The notes under the pieces were generated by a model. The model was not told the DNA's origin. It searched no databases and was given only the letters and a program-made list of their open reading frames with translations. The position numbers were made by a program, and so were the translations under genes. Positions 35,510 to 49,975 of a stretch of DNA of 64,000 nucleotides are shown piece by piece. Source of the stretch: Cristatella mucedo (Eukaryota > Bryozoa > Phylactolaemata > Cristatellidae); contig WPIO01000005.1 of assembly GCA_009760855.2 (NCBI GenBank), forward strand, positions 3,967,501 to 4,031,500. The letters run 5' to 3'. Within the stretch, counting starts at the first letter, position 1. Each line of letters starts with the position of its first letter.

Positions 35510-36714
35510 ATCTTCGGAGCTCTACACGGGTCGTTCTTGATCCTTTGCTGTCCTCCATTTTGATATTGAGCCTCTGGGAAAAGTGATTAGTGCACATGGG
35601 ATCGGCTATCATTTCTTAACTGGCGATGCCCAGCGGTATTTTTCATCATCGCCATCATCTTCACCGTCGGGATCTGCAGCAGTGACCGATAAACTGAATA
35701 TTTGACTTGCAGACACTTGATTCTGGGTGTCTGCAAGTTTCCTAAAACTTAAGGACAACAAAACCGAGCTCCTTCTTATAAAACACCCCACACCTGCTGC
35801 TGGACAAGGAGAGTTTGCTCTTCTAATTGGTGATGCTGTTGTGCGACTGGCACCACGTGCTTGGAGTTAATGTGTACTCTTTCATAATTAATATCAATAA
35901 ATAATAATAATACTAAATTAATTCATAATTTCATAATTCAGACTCTTACATAAACGCTTGCATTTTGAAAGTTCCGTTAACAAGATTAAGAAGACTGCCT
36001 TTACAGCTAGTCATCAAGTCCGACCCCTGACTCAGGTTAGGGTCTGTCAACAATGCTGTGCTTAAGAAAAAACTTTAAACTATCTTCCTGGTTCTAACTT
36101 GGGTGGACTACTCTAGTTCCGTTTTAGTCGGGCAATGGAAAAAAGCTCTTAAAACTCTGCAGCTGCTAATAAATATGACAGCATGGCTTGTCAACAACTC
36201 TCAAAGGTTCAGCCATGTGTCTCCTTTGTTGAAGGAGCTTCGATGGCTCCCGTTCGATCGAAAGATACACAACAGCATTCTTATGTTGATCCACATAAAG
36301 GCAGGAAGCCAGCCATGGCTTGGCTCCATCATACCTAATTGAGCTGCTGCACCAGTTTCAACCTCGTCGAGCCCTCAGATCATGTATGGATAATAAATGA
36401 GCTGTTCAGTTCCTTTGCTTAACTGTTGGCGACAGAACCGTTTAATCTGTAGGTCATTGCCTGAGGAAATCACTTTCTTAGTTATTATACCACGACATCT
36501 ACTCTCCTGCTGCATACTGATGCACACCATTTCCATCTGCTATGAGCTGCTACTTTCATGCTCCTCACCTCACCTGCCTTCCTGACTAAGCTATTCTTTT
36601 CTTTTTCTCTTTGTTTCTTGAGAAGTCTTTTGGCTATCGTATTCGAACCGAAAAATGCCCAGGCTTTGATTACACTATAGAAAACTCACCCGAGTAACAT
36701 CCACTTAGTCTTTA
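35510..36714 (+). mobile_element. LINE X, decayed copy
   Basis: Starts in the palm (GIGYHFLTGDAQRYF at the YADD position, so catalytic residues are lost). It continues with FLKLKDNKTELLL in a shifted frame and the LVGDAV/ARAWS block, then MLIHIKAGSQPWLGSI. It stops near the family terminus (CACCCGAGTAACATCC), where LINE Y begins on the other strand. Confidence 0.8.
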
Positions 36715-36926
36715 CAATAATGATAATAAAAATAATAATAGATTTGATATAGTACCCTCAGAGAACCCAGTCTCATTCTAGGTACTTTAGTCTGCTGAAA
36801 AGGAAGCATGATCGAATGGTTAGTGGTAGCATGGTCAATGCCAACAAGTAGGACATGGTTAGAGGTGACATGCATACGGTCATAATGCAAATATGGTTAT
36901 TGGCAGCATGCATGGTGTGCATTGGT

Positions 36927-37110
36927 GAGCCATGATGGCTCACTAGGTAAGGTGGGGTAAGGTGGTTGGTTTTCACGAACTCGGCCCCGAGGTCGTGGGT
37001 TCGAATCCTGTGGTCAGCCATCCTTTATCACCGTTGCAAGCGGTGGTGATAGCCGTAAAGGCTCTTCCATAACTATACAAAAGAGCCTGTTAAATCAGCT
37101 AGTATTTATG
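36927..37110 (+). repeat. SINE-A inserted in LINE Y, with internal 10-bp duplication
   Basis: Head GAGCCATGATGGCTCACTAGG, B box GGGTTCGAATCC, GTTGCAAGCGGTGGTGATAG and 3' end AAATCAGCT. GGTAAGGTGG is repeated back to back in the A-box region, a duplication absent from other copies. Confidence 0.9.
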
Positions 37111-37932
37111 CACAATATCAGCACACACAAGTCCTCAAAGAACGAATCACATAGACTCACGAAATGCTGTGATAAATAGATGTGTTTTAGCTTCTTTTTA
37201 AATGTCGTCAAGTCAGGGGATGCCTTGATGCTAGTCGAAAGTGAGTTCCAGTCTTTAGGAGCATGCGAACTAAATCTCTAATGGATTTCTAGTTAATGCG
37301 AGGTATAGTTTAACGAATAGATTCCGAAAAGCGGGTGATACCATGCTTAGCATGGCAGTGGAGTAGATCTGATAGGGTAGACTGGAGCTAATGAATGAAT
37401 GGACCTAAAAATGAGTGACAGAACCTTGAAGTTGATTTGCTGCATGCCTGGGAGGCAGTACAGGTCAGCTAACAGTGGTGTGATGTGGCAACTGCGTCAC
37501 ACACGACAGAAAAGCCTAGCTGCAGTTTTGCATCAACTGTAGTGCCTGAATATATAGGCCGGTAGACCAGCGATCAGTGAGGTACAGAAGTAGAGAAGAA
37601 TGTTACAAATGCATGGAACAATTTAGATGTAGTATCCTTGTCTAAGCAGGTGCGAATTTCAGCAATGTTATATACCCGAAAGTAGGCAGAACTTACCGTG
37701 GAGCTGATATGGTTGTCTAATAAAAGATCACTTTGGAACAGGACGTCTAGTTTTTTCGTGCAGATTCAACATGAGGTATATTGGCAGAGCCCATTTTGAG
37801 CGTTAGGTTTCCCATTTCTGAATTACACTTGGTTCGCCCACAACTAGTAGGTCGGTTTTATTCTCATTCAGTTTAAGAAAGTTTGCTGCCATCCATTTGT
37901 GGATGTCATTAATAATAAAAATAATAATAATA

Positions 37933-38043
37933 TTAGCTGATTTTGCAGCCTCGTTTTTGCAGAGTGAGATTGGAAACCTGATGGCTATCGCTACCGCTTG
38001 CAGTTGGCAATAAAGAATCGCCCACTGCAGGATTTGAACCAAT
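37933..38043 (-). repeat. SINE-A fragment inserted in LINE Y
   Basis: The 3' two thirds of SINE-A on the minus strand, ending AAAATCAGCT with an (ATT)-rich tail at 37910-37932. The tRNA-like 5' part is missing beyond the B box. It interrupts the RT palm of LINE Y between the YADD region and the FLKLN motif. Confidence 0.85.
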
Positions 38044-38859
38044 GCAGCAAGGGAGTTGAGAGAATTTGACGTGCTGCAGGGCTTGGAGGGATCAAAGCAA
38101 AGGGGCAACCGAGTGCATCTGTATAGAAGTGAAAGCCTAGATTGTGCTTGGCAATCACATCAGCAAGAGGGAGAGTATAAACCGTGAAAAGAACCGGACC
38201 TAGCACGGAGCGCTGAGGTACCCCATATTTCAGAGGTACCTCAGATGATCTTTGTCCATTCACGTCAATACTCTGGAGTCTCCCACTGAGATAGGACCTG
38301 AACCACTGCAGAGCAGTACCAGTGATGCCCAGGCGAGATGAGAGGCACTCTAGAAGAACTTTGTGATCGATGGTATCAAAAGCTGCCGAAAGATCGAGCA
38401 AAACAAGCAGAGACACACTATCTAAGTCTGCATTCCTAAGTAGGTCGTTATACGTCCGAAGCAATGCTGACTCGGTGGAGTGATTAGCTCTAAAACCAGG
38501 CTAGAACTTACTAGCTAGGTGTGAGGCTTCAATATACGGTAGAAGGAAGATTGGGTTGAAGCTGCTCAGGTTCTCTCGGTATAGTGCTGCATTCTTGAGT
38601 AGTGACTTAACTACAGCCTTTTAGAAAGGTGCTGGGACATGACCTGAGGCTAATGTCATATTAAAGATTTTAGTTATGCATAGCAGCAGAACTACACATA
38701 GTTGAAGCAGGACAGTGGAATAGAGTCTAGAGGACTAGCTGTCTTCTTTGATTGGGATATGAACTTCAGGATGAGATCACTCGTGGCCTCCTTGACTGTA
38801 GACATCAGCCACAGCCACTTTCTTCACTGAAAAAAATTGTGCACATTCGCTCCTCCATA

Positions 38860-40890
<2,031 letters not shown>

Positions 40891-40924
40891 GATGAGATAC
40901 AATGATAGCCAAACTGTGTCAACA

Positions 40925-41610
40925 CAGTTTGTGACATCGCGTTATGTTACCAATTCCCTTTATTAAGAATTTCTTAACTATGCTCTTGATCGTCTGGAGC
41001 TGCCGAAAAACTCAGCAGCTCGTCTGGTATGTCGGCAGTAGTGCAGCTGCCACATCTGCGACCATCTTCTGCCCGAGCTTCACTGCCTCTCTGCTGACCA
41101 TCGAATCGACTTCAAAATATATTCTGTGGCCCACAAATCACTTGCACCAGCCTACTTATCTCAACTCCTTGCTCCTGCCAGTGTGCTCTTGCACCATCAG
41201 CTCTTCGGCTTCCAGCTGTCTTGCCATTGTAAACACAGAATGAAAAACCTTGATAGCATTCACCGAAAGTCTCGAACTCGCATGCGAATTCTGTCACCAC
41301 CTGCACCAACTTTGCACAATTAGAGTCTTAGCTAAATAAGTTATTTCGGTCAGCTTTCCCTGTACCCCCAGTGAACTTGTCTTTTTTTGTTCTGATAAGC
41401 TTTGCATGCACAATTCGGCGTGTATTACAGACGACGCGTCCACTTGCCCTCTGTATCCTCTTGTGTTTTTTCATGCTGGTCAAAGAAGGATACTTGCTTG
41501 TTTTTGCATGGTTATCTAAGAATGATTAATTTTGTAGGTCAATAATCCTTGATTGTTGTTCTCTTCCAGCGATGCTAGTCAAAAGATATTTCTATTATTA
41601 TCATTATTCT
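40925..41610 (+). mobile_element. LINE Y, decayed 3' half
   Basis: Frames carry NYALDRLELPKNSAARLVC, then DFKIYSVAHKSLAPAYLSQL and a degraded C-terminus. 3' UTR follows up to an ATT-rich run near 41585-41610. Confidence 0.7.
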
Positions 41611-42081
41611 AAAAAACGGTGGCACTGTATTCATGGAGCTGGGCACTTGGTAGATCTTATTGTGAACTTTTGTTGTGTATGGCTTGTCTGTTCTTCTGTT
41701 AACAATATTTTTGAAGGTTTTGAAGCCTCACAGTCTTTGCAACCTCAAACAGTCTTCACGGCATTGGGAATGGGTTTGCAGGGACATGGAATGTGTCAGC
41801 TAGCCGTGATCTGAATCACGGCAGCCAGGAAGCTAGCCAAAGTAGCCTGTTTGTCCGATCTTAAAGGCCTCACCAATGGCACATGCGATCGTTTACCAAA
41901 GGAGCCGCACAACTAAGAGCTTGTTCTGTTTGACTCTAGATTGACCACCAGCTAAGCTAGCTGTCTCCCTTCTGTCAACCAGTGGATCTCTCTAATTAAC
42001 GGTGTAACCGAATGGTACTGTTGCTCTGGGTTCAGGCGCATCGATTGAAAAGCGCCCGCGCTTAAGTTAAAATTTAAGTTT
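41611..42081. other. No recognisable gene
   Basis: No repeat family or coding signal identified. Confidence 0.3.
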
Positions 42082-42200
42082 AGCTGATTCATCAGCCTTA
42101 TTTATATAGCAGACGAAGAATCTTAATGGTTATCACCATCGCACTGAAGGCCTCGAATCCATGGCATGAGTCGTGAAAAGCAAGCACTTTACTTCCGAGC
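42082..42200 (-). repeat. SINE-A, strongly diverged copy
   Basis: Starts AGCTGATTCATCAGCC on the plus strand (reverse of the family 3' end) and continues through a degraded body to a B-box remnant (GATTCGAGGCC on the minus strand). Confidence 0.65.
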
Positions 42201-42921
42201 TAAGATCGGGTAATATCGGGTTGGGGGGGGGGGTGAAACAACGGCCAGTGTCTATGAGTAATGCTGTCGGCAGATGGTCAGTGTAAAAAGATGCAATTTC
42301 TGGACTACCAACTGTGTCTTTCTGTCATTCACTCGTAAAAAAGTTGTCACGTCTCCGGTACTTCCGACGATGTTGACGGAAACACGTCGTCTTGTGGTTT
42401 CATCACTTACCTGCCATTACAGGAACGAGTCAGCATAGGTCTACCTGAAAAGTATTTGAGAAAGAGGCAGTAAAACTTATTATTAAAAACCAAAGAGCAT
42501 ATCTAGGCAATCTCTGTACGAATCAGGTGTATGCTTAGTGGAGAGCTAGAGACAAAAAGTCAATCGTTGCAATATTTGTTTCAATGCTGCAGGATTCATC
42601 TCTAAGGGTGAGTGCATGCATCAAGCAAATTCAGCTAATCACCAGAACCCGTCGAACGAAAGACTAAACTCGTCATGCATGGTCAAACGAAGCTATGAAG
42701 ATCTTCATTTTGGTTGCTTTTTAGATTTAGACCAACTCTATTTCTGCTGTCACATGAGATAATGCTCCCATCGTAAATTAAACCGGGTTGGTATGATACA
42801 AGTCTACTTCATTGTTATTAGAGAGTGTCCAAAATTTTTGTTATTGATGGCTGAACGTGACCAACTTGCTCCCTATTTTTCAGTTTTCTAAGCTATGTAA
42901 ATAGTACAGTCCACAATCCCC

Positions 42922-42923
42922 CT

Positions 42924-42991
<68 letters not shown>
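42922..42991. repeat. (CT)n microsatellite
   Basis: A C-run followed by about 30 uninterrupted CT units. Confidence 0.95.
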
Positions 42992-42993
<2 letters not shown>

Positions 42994-44200
42994 CGAGGAG
43001 TCTTAGTTCATGACTTTATTGCAGCTTAAAAAATAGATTCTGTCTCTCCAGGCTATCCAGTGTGGATGGTGCAACTTCATAATAATGACTACCTACATCG
43101 TGGTCGGAGTGTCTTGCTAGTCGAACAGCCAACCCACTGAGATCTATTGAAACTAAGCCCTTAACTTCGAGGTTTGCACACTATTTGTTAAAATAAAGAT
43201 TCTTATTATGCATTCTTGCCATGCACATTCAGTGTCTGTCTATGTTGCCATTTTGAATATGTGGGTGGATGAATACCAGCCGTTTAATAACGCAGAGGCA
43301 GAAGTGCTTCCAGAAGTATCTTGTGGTATGCTTTTGCATTTTGGTCAAACTAGGCAGTGTGCTTTTGCATGGTTGCAAAAGGGGGCTCTTTCGACAATGC
43401 ACCGTTGTTCACTTCGCAGGCCGGTCTTGGCAGCAGATTATTTTTCACGGCGGCAAAATTGATTTATTGGCAAGCGCACGGCATCACTCGGCAGGGTTGA
43501 TCGCTATGCACAGTGAAGAGATCGATAGTCACTTATGCCGCCCACTGTCGAAGACAGTGGAGGAAAAGGAAAAGGTGCTGTGCACTTATCCTGGACGACC
43601 GCCTCAAAGGGTAACTAAAATCCATTTCTGCTCAGCTGGTTCACGACGAAAACATTGGCTAAGACCACGACTCTCTCCATTTAAAGGCTATTACGAAGTA
43701 CCCAATTAGGGGGCTACAGTAAAAAGAAAAATGGTATTGATGGCTGCATGGCGAATGAGTAGTTCCTTTTATTATAAATGGAGCTGACTCGGCAGCCCTG
43801 AGTGGCGGCAGCAGGGTGCACGGTCAGTCTGGGCATGCTAGTCGCTTAGGCTCCAGCAGCGGTGGGTGCACGAGAAACCCAATGACTCTGGATACTCTGA
43901 ATCAGCTTTGCCACACCGGCAGGAGGCTCAACAACGCCCACGCACAACGCTTGCTTGTCACCCCACAGTACGAAACGTAAGAGACCCAATAACTTATTCG
44001 ACTTTCTTGCGTGCAACTATAGTAATGTCGGTCAAATAAATATCAGCAATGTGAGTGGAAAATTACTGACCGAACTAATCTTTTAGGATCCCTCACGTTT
44101 TAAGGAATCTTATCTTCGTGCTCATCTCCTTCTGAACATTCTACGCAAAATTCCAATATGAATGACATATAATGACATGAAATGGCAATAACATAAAAAT
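42992..44200. other. No confident gene; 146-codon plus-strand frame
   Basis: The frame at 43269-43709 has ordinary composition and one stretch (TVEEKEKVLCTYPGRPPQR) bounded by an AG and a GT, but no recognisable domain. I leave it as a possible exon only. Confidence 0.25.
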
Positions 44201-44372
44201 ATTATTCATGTCTGTAGCACCCTAAGAGAAAACTTACTCTCTAAGCAGGTGCTTCACATATGCTGCTGGGCTCGAGCCCAGGACATTTTAGGTCATCCAA
44301 TGCATTCATCTTGACCTTGGTCATCAAAGACAAGCACCTTTACCCCTGGACATGCTGTCTTCACCAGGACGT
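44201..44372 (-). repeat. SINE-B copy
   Basis: The minus strand carries the tRNA-like head, B box GGGCTCGAGCCC and 3' end GTGAAGCACCTGCTTAGAGA with CTCTTAGGGTGCTACAG. It is about 10-15% diverged from other copies by eye. Confidence 0.8.
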
Positions 44373-45289
44373 CGGCGGATGCCACTTTAATTGGAGGGAC
44401 AGTGGAAGCAGCAAGTATCGAGCTGTTCTGCATTCAAAAGAGCAAGTGGTCTGCAGGTTCAAGCAAGCAAGCAAGGCCCACAACAAATGCCCATCAAAAT
44501 GACAGCATTCAATGACTGTTCTCCCATCTTCGGCTGAAATGTGAGTCGTGGTCAAAACTCACGAGAAACTCTCGCAGTGAGGAAAAAGATGTACACTCTC
44601 ACGAAGCATATAGGCACACGTTAATTATATTGTAGCTGGGTTGGAGGAGCAACTCAAAGGGCACATTGAGTCAAGCGCTGACACGGCGTCTCCCAAACCC
44701 CAAACTATTCCCTGAACTCAACTAAATGCGATGTTCCCCGCCAGTGGGCTGTCAGTGAATGAGTATTGTGCTTGGAAGTGAGTTTTTTCTGCGAGCCCAC
44801 AACGCTTGAAGCTGTAGCACTCAATAATATATTCCACCTGTCTTTACAGAGCTATTGTCTACAGCAATACTCGGCAACTGATGACCGGTGGGTAGTGCCC
44901 GATGATCGGTATGCAAACATATGGTTCAAGACATGCCAGATAAGTGATGCTTTTTTGAAGGGGAGGCAGAACACTCACAACAACGGAGTGCACAGAGGAC
45001 AGAATGCTCGAGCTAACAATCGGTCGTGCTTGCCTATGCGAAAATTGTTTTCTTTTTGGGTTTTAATTTTTCTAGCTAGTTTTCCATCATTTTACTGAGT
45101 ATACAGCGAGCTTATGTAGCTTTCAGATGGCCTAAAAGTGCGCTTCGACGCCTGTGCATGTTTCTGTGAAGCTTCATTGCTTTGGTGCATATCGGACGGA
45201 TCTAGTTCTCTTACCCATTTATGCTGTAGATCAAAGCTGAATGATGCTCAAAGCAATTTCTTCCTTATTTACGAGTCGCACCTTCGACT
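44373..45289. other. No recognisable gene
   Basis: A 110-codon plus frame at 44766-45098 ends in a hydrophobic stretch but matches no family known to me. Confidence 0.25.
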
Positions 45290-45430
45290 GTAACTCGATA
45301 GAGAAAGGTGCTTGCTCCGATCAAGGTCTGGCCGAGGTCGTGGGCTCGGGCCCCGTGGCGTATGTGAAACACATGAACAGTGATTAGGTTCTCTTGGGGT
45401 GCTATACCAATACATTTTTTTTATTTATTT
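45290..45430 (+). repeat. SINE-B copy
   Basis: Degraded A-box region, B box GGGCTCGGGCCC, then GAAACACATGAACAGTGATT and GTTCTCTTGGGGTGCTATAC, with a T-rich (TTTA)n tail. Confidence 0.8.
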
Positions 45431-46416
45431 AAAGTCAAAACAGTGAATACCGACAAACACTTTCTTTTATGTGCAGCACGGAGGCACTACGGTGTACGAC
45501 AGTTGGTGGTGGAGCGATTTGCTTAGTGCTGGCTCGTGCTTGGCAGCAAAGACAGGTCCGAATTGCCGTCCTGGGTTCAGTTATTACTTGCTACGGATCT
45601 TGAAATCAATATGTCACATCAGAAGGGGAAGGAGTAGGTGAGCTACGTGAACTGGTTTGGTAGCATGAAAGTGATTCTAAAGTTGCTCCAGAGCATACGA
45701 ATTGAGATCAGCTACGATTAAAATGCGGAAACCCATTGCGGTTAAGTCTTACAGTAACCCTTAACCCAAGGTTTTTTGTAGATCGGCGTTTTAATAACTA
45801 GAGATACTGCAGCCCTAAGGTGAGTCTAGCGAGAAGCTCAAAAAAGTGTTAGCAAAAATTCTTGAATGCTTGCAGATCCCTGACGGCGTTGAGCCATTTG
45901 GCAGTTTTGAGCAACTATTGATGATTGTTGCAGTTGGTTACATTGCAGTTGTATATAAAGAGGCTGGTTCGTACCAAAACGTCGTGTTGCTTGTGTAGCT
46001 GGTCACCCAAAATCGAAACTGACCACAATATACCTAGCCATAACGTCACCACAGATCAAAGTAGATACTCTGCTCCTATGAACCATTTGAATTTTTTTCT
46101 TCATCATCGTTTTGGTTCAACTATTTTTGCATGTTTTCTATGCAGACAACTATGCAATCCTCCCAGGCTGCTGCCAAGATAACTGTATCGACTGATTGCG
46201 CATACCGTCTCTTATTATTAATTGATATTCTACCGCCTGCATTCGGAAAGCGGTGAGTGCCAAAGCATTGCGATTTGCAGTGCATCCCATTGGTGCTACC
46301 TAAATGTTTTTTCACCTGCACCTTACAGGTGGAGATATAGGCTGTAGCATTACTCCAGGTGTGGCCTACCTTTGAGCTGTAATGTACTGAGCACAGCTGA
46401 CGTTACTCTTACTTAC

Positions 46417-46530
46417 CAATATCCAGCACGGCTAGGCCCCCTCACAGCCTCTTTGGCTGACACACACGGAACAGCTGAGAATGAGGGAGGGCAGGTGGAG
46501 CTGGTGGCAGCAGCAGATGCATTCTGGGCC
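46417..46530 (-). CDS. Putative exon 2 of a mitochondrial-targeted protein gene
   Basis: Bounded by an acceptor CCCTTTTAG and a strong donor TTG|GTAAGTAAG, both on the minus strand. Its 114 nt are open as 1 + 37 codons + 2 when joined to the upstream exon, whose two leftover bases (AA) complete a Lys codon with the first G here. The product is rich in Ala, Ser, Pro and Cys (for example AQNASAAATSSTCPPS, VSAKEAVRGPSRAGY). It has few acidic residues, which suits the end of a presequence and start of a mature chain. No domain is recognisable. A further exon at 45570-45435 would be in phase but has a poor acceptor, so I do not call it. Confidence 0.35.
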
Positions 46531-46611
46531 CTAAAAGGGCCGAGCCGATCTATCCGGCAGCGAGATGTTGGTGGAACGGTTCAATCTGAGCACGGGCAAG
46601 TTGGCACTTAC

Positions 46612-46706
46612 TTGCAGTGCCCTCCGGTGCATCTTAATGCAGCTGCACTCATCTTAGAAGAGCTGGGCAGTCGACTAGCCCACACAGACCTTAGCAGCAT
46701 CTTCAT
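46612..46706 (-). CDS. Putative first coding exon, mitochondrial presequence-like
   Basis: Starts MKMLLRSVWASRLPSSSKMS and has no acidic residue in 31 codons, with Arg and Lys spaced among Leu, Ala and Ser, as in mitochondrial targeting peptides. It ends CACTGCAA|GTAAGT, an excellent donor, and joins in phase over an 81-nt intron to 46417-46530. The ATG chosen is the first of two close Met codons. The frame is also open upstream, so a longer start is possible. Coding status rests on splice signals and composition, not on homology. Confidence 0.35.
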
Positions 46707-48799
46707 GAGCAACAGCCGACTTTGGGTGTAGCCAAAAGAAATCAAAACACCATCATCTTTAGCTGACTCCGCTCGCTCCAAAGCAGAGTTGCCTGCTGAA
46801 GTTGGGCTGCAACGTTTATGCTGTGTTTGTCGGGTGCTCGACCGTATGCTATTAATTGCATGCCCTGGCCAAGGGCATAGCTGGAAAAGCAAAGGAGAAT
46901 CAAACACAGACGTTAAAAGAATGCTGCAAGGCTACGAGCCCGGCTGGCGGCTCTTTCTGCTCCTCTTTTTACAAGCTTGTTTGAGAAATGAGAGTGAAGG
47001 GAACATGTCGCATCGATGCTCACCGGGCCATGCATTGCTCTGCTACAATGGCCACTGGGTGTACTTTGCATGATGCATGCTCAGCTCGCATTTTCCCTGC
47101 TGATAGAATGCTATTAGTTCATCCTTACTTTCTCAGCTGTGGCAGGTGAGAATGTTAGACTTTATAGAGCTTCCCTATGCAGACAACAGCAGGTCCAGGT
47201 AATCTGAGGTGCTTTTCAAGTGCAAAACAACATCTATAGGGTAACTGTTTGCATATATCACACCATCCTTGAGGTAAAGTCGCATCGACAATGCATGATT
47301 CCAGCTGCTCAGGTCAAAACTATTCTGAAAGCAGAGGTTTGCTTTGACATAGAACCTGAATTAGAATCTATTTGTACACTGTATCGATCAGAGATATTAG
47401 GGCAGCCAGACAAAGCTGCCGTTGCATTATCGCTAGTCAGGCTCATTCACCACCGATTCATGCTCAAGAGCCAGCGTACATTTGGAGGCCATTGAATGAA
47501 TGCATTGGCTGACAGCCACTTAAGGGCATAAACCCGTCGGTTCTGAATTTGCACAAGCTGCTGCTCACTTGTGGCAGACGGTCAAAGTGCAGCCTTTCTC
47601 AATGGACATGCTACTTACACACCAGTTATGGCATACATACCCCCTTTTTCAACGTAAGACAGTGACAATACAGGGCATCATTCTATTTCGAGTATTCAAG
47701 CGAAAAGCTGCACTTTGCTGAAGCAATGCTGATTCCGTGGAGTGATTAGCTCTTAGGCCAGACTGGATGACTTGTAGCCTCACTATTCATTTTAGGTCTC
47801 AGGCTGCAGCTACGACAGCTGCAGCCTGAATGCTTGCCTGCAAAGATTTGCACTGGCTGTAGAATCCTTTTTTGTTCGACAAAATTGAACTTTTTTATAG
47901 GAGGCCTTTGTATTTCTTTGGAATCAGTAATTAATAAATATGTGGTTTATGCTTGCCAGGTTATGGTTTTTGAGGTACCTCTTTACGATACTGTTTCGCC
48001 CCATAACTTGCCCTCCATGAGTCTGCATTAGGATCGTTGACATGGCGAACAACTTAAATAGACGAATACTTGCATAGCCACTCATCATATTTGCCCATTT
48101 CCATTTGCAAACCAGTGGGTTGTGAGCCAGTAAGTCCAACAGATACACTTGTTTAGCATGCATACTAATTTCAGACTGCCGGGCATATAGAAAACAACTT
48201 AGCTAATGCAAAGCGAGAACTTTCATTCGTGTGCAGCATCCAAGAAATGAGAATCAAAAAGCAATCAATCTGAGAATCATCCAGTCGGTAATGCCCAGAT
48301 CGATCAGCAGGCAGCTGTCAAGATCACAAGGCTATTGAAACATTGGCATGCTAGATCAGTCACACTTTGACTGCCTAGATATTCTTCGCGGTGCCTGAAT
48401 TGCAATGATTAATAACCGGTTACTTCTTGATCTACGGTTAGGCTGCATAAAAAGCCCAACTCATGCAGCAGTCGGTCAGTTTTGCTTTGAGCTTTCACGT
48501 GGTGTGTCTACGGCTGGTGCTGGACAGCTGGCTATCGAATATACTTTCTTATGCTACGGACACGGGCTTGTTATATTAAGGCACGCACGTTTTTTCTTTG
48601 CTGCCATGCTCAGCTACCGTCTGAATACATACGTGTATCGGTGCTGCACGTACGACTCTTTGGCCGTTCTTTATGGAACACATTTACCCAGATTTTCTGC
48701 ACGTCGGTGAGGAGTAGCGTCCCGTTACAAGCGATGTGTTTGAAGCCTAAGGACAGTACTGCTGAAGCCACTACAGGGCGTTTGTAACATTATTGCTGA
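46707..48799. other. No recognisable gene; one LINE Y remnant
   Basis: A 91-codon plus frame at 47220-47495 (with VKTILKAEVCFDIEPELES) is of ordinary composition but unrecognised. The fragment at 47705-47775 matches LINE Y. Confidence 0.3.
47705..47775 (-). mobile_element. LINE Y RT fragment
   Basis: GAAGCAATGCTGATTCCGTGG and AGTGATTAGCTCTTAGGCC match 38460-38510, the region upstream of the RT palm, in the same orientation. Confidence 0.65.
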
Positions 48800-48975
48800 C
48801 ATGATCAGTAAAGTAACACCGACAAGTACACAAGTTGTTGCAGTGATAACGCAAAGATCTCACCAGCTCTCACTAGCCGTGACTCGAATTGAATATTGCA
48901 ACTATGTCTCAGCAAGGCTGGAAAAATTTCCATACAATAATGCCACCAGACTGCTCTTTAATTTAAAAAAAATTA
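48800..48975 (+). mobile_element. LINE fragment (post-palm region)
   Basis: The frame reads TRIEYCNYVSARLEKFPYNN and ATRLLFN. This matches the TRLDYCNSLL..LP...... AARLV motif downstream of the palm in CR1/L2-type ORF2. Confidence 0.65.
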
Positions 48976-49849
48976 AGCTATGCTTCACAATGCTAAATTA
49001 CTGCAGCATCCACAAATAGAATGAAAGAAAGAAGTCAAAACTCATCCTTTGATTTTTAATGTTTAGCTAGGCTTGGCTTCTACTATGACGAACGTCGGAC
49101 TTGGTGATTTCCTGTGCATTTTCGAAAAATTAAAAAGGTTCGAAGGCCCCTCAAATGAGCAAATAGTAATGAAGAGCTCATAATCCACATAAAATGGCAT
49201 GGAAGTAGAAAAGGAAGATCCCCATTGAGGGAAAATACAGAGTACCTGCCTGTTTTAGCCCTGTTCAAGATATCAATTTTTCAGATGATGTTGAGATTGC
49301 AGCATTGACTATAAAATAGCTGTCTTTTATTTTTTTTTTACAAAGAAGCAGTTACAAAATATTGTTTTCTAATCGATCTTTTTTACTATCACCGTATATC
49401 CCAGGAAAAAGACATGTACTTTCGGGGTGGCCCTGCTCGTGACGGCCAAACTTTGGCCCTGCTTGTGACAGCCAAACTACGCATCGTAAAGCAAATTTTC
49501 CTTATTCATCACAAGTCTCTGCAGTGACGTCCTAAAGTCTGCATTTGCAAAAATAAGAAAGTCAATGCAATCGCCATTGCATGCTTTACCAGTTTCCGGG
49601 CTACAGTCATGGAACTAAGTCCTAGCTGTTGGTTGAAACCTCTACACATTCGATATAATACAGGGAGATGTTATTTTAAAATTGAAGTACGATCTCACGT
49701 TGCCGAAGAGAGAAAAATACGTGCAGAAAACAAGATGCTCTGTGACTACTACCATCATTACTGCAGCAAACGATTACTATAGAATAACCTCAAGACCCAG
49801 CCAGCATCTAAGATTATATGCTTCTCGTAATCGATTAGCTTTGCATACA

Positions 49850-49975
49850 TATCCGGATATGGTTGAGGTCGACTTTTTTCCCCCAATTTATACTCTATCT
49901 CTTGCCGATGCAATCACCTAGCCCAATATTGGCTTCCTTTAGGCAATTTGTTCATCTATTTTATGCACAGCTTGA
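49850..49975 (+). mobile_element. LINE Y palm fragment
   Basis: IYTLSLADAIT followed by a decayed PNIGF corresponds to the VYTLPLADVIAKHNLGF segment at about 38110-38180. Flanks are unrecognised. Confidence 0.45.

Larger units (their letters stand above)
36715..38740 (-). mobile_element. LINE Y copy with two SINE-A insertions
   Basis: The minus strand contains LLVLLDLSAAFDTIDHKVLL, then LQWFRSYLSGRLQSIDVNG, GVPQRSVLGPVLFTVYTLP and ADVIAKHNLGFHFYTDA, where the YADD box has become YTDA. MAANFLKLNENKTDLLVVG lies beyond the second SINE. The 3' UTR continues to the stem-loop and ATT-type tail at 36717-36740. SINE-A copies split it at 36927 and 37933. Without them it is one of the longest LINE Y copies here. 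Confidence 0.85.

Noticed and set aside
45435-45570. Possible terminal exon of the 46.7-kb gene, followed by AATAAA
   Set aside because: In phase, but the acceptor has no pyrimidine tract and the AATAAA lies in the tail of a SINE-B.
45762-45930. Minus-strand stretch with KLPNG as a possible third exon (UQCRC2-like) of the 46.7-kb gene
   Set aside because: Only those five residues resemble the cytochrome bc1 core protein. The following residues do not, and the acceptor is poor.
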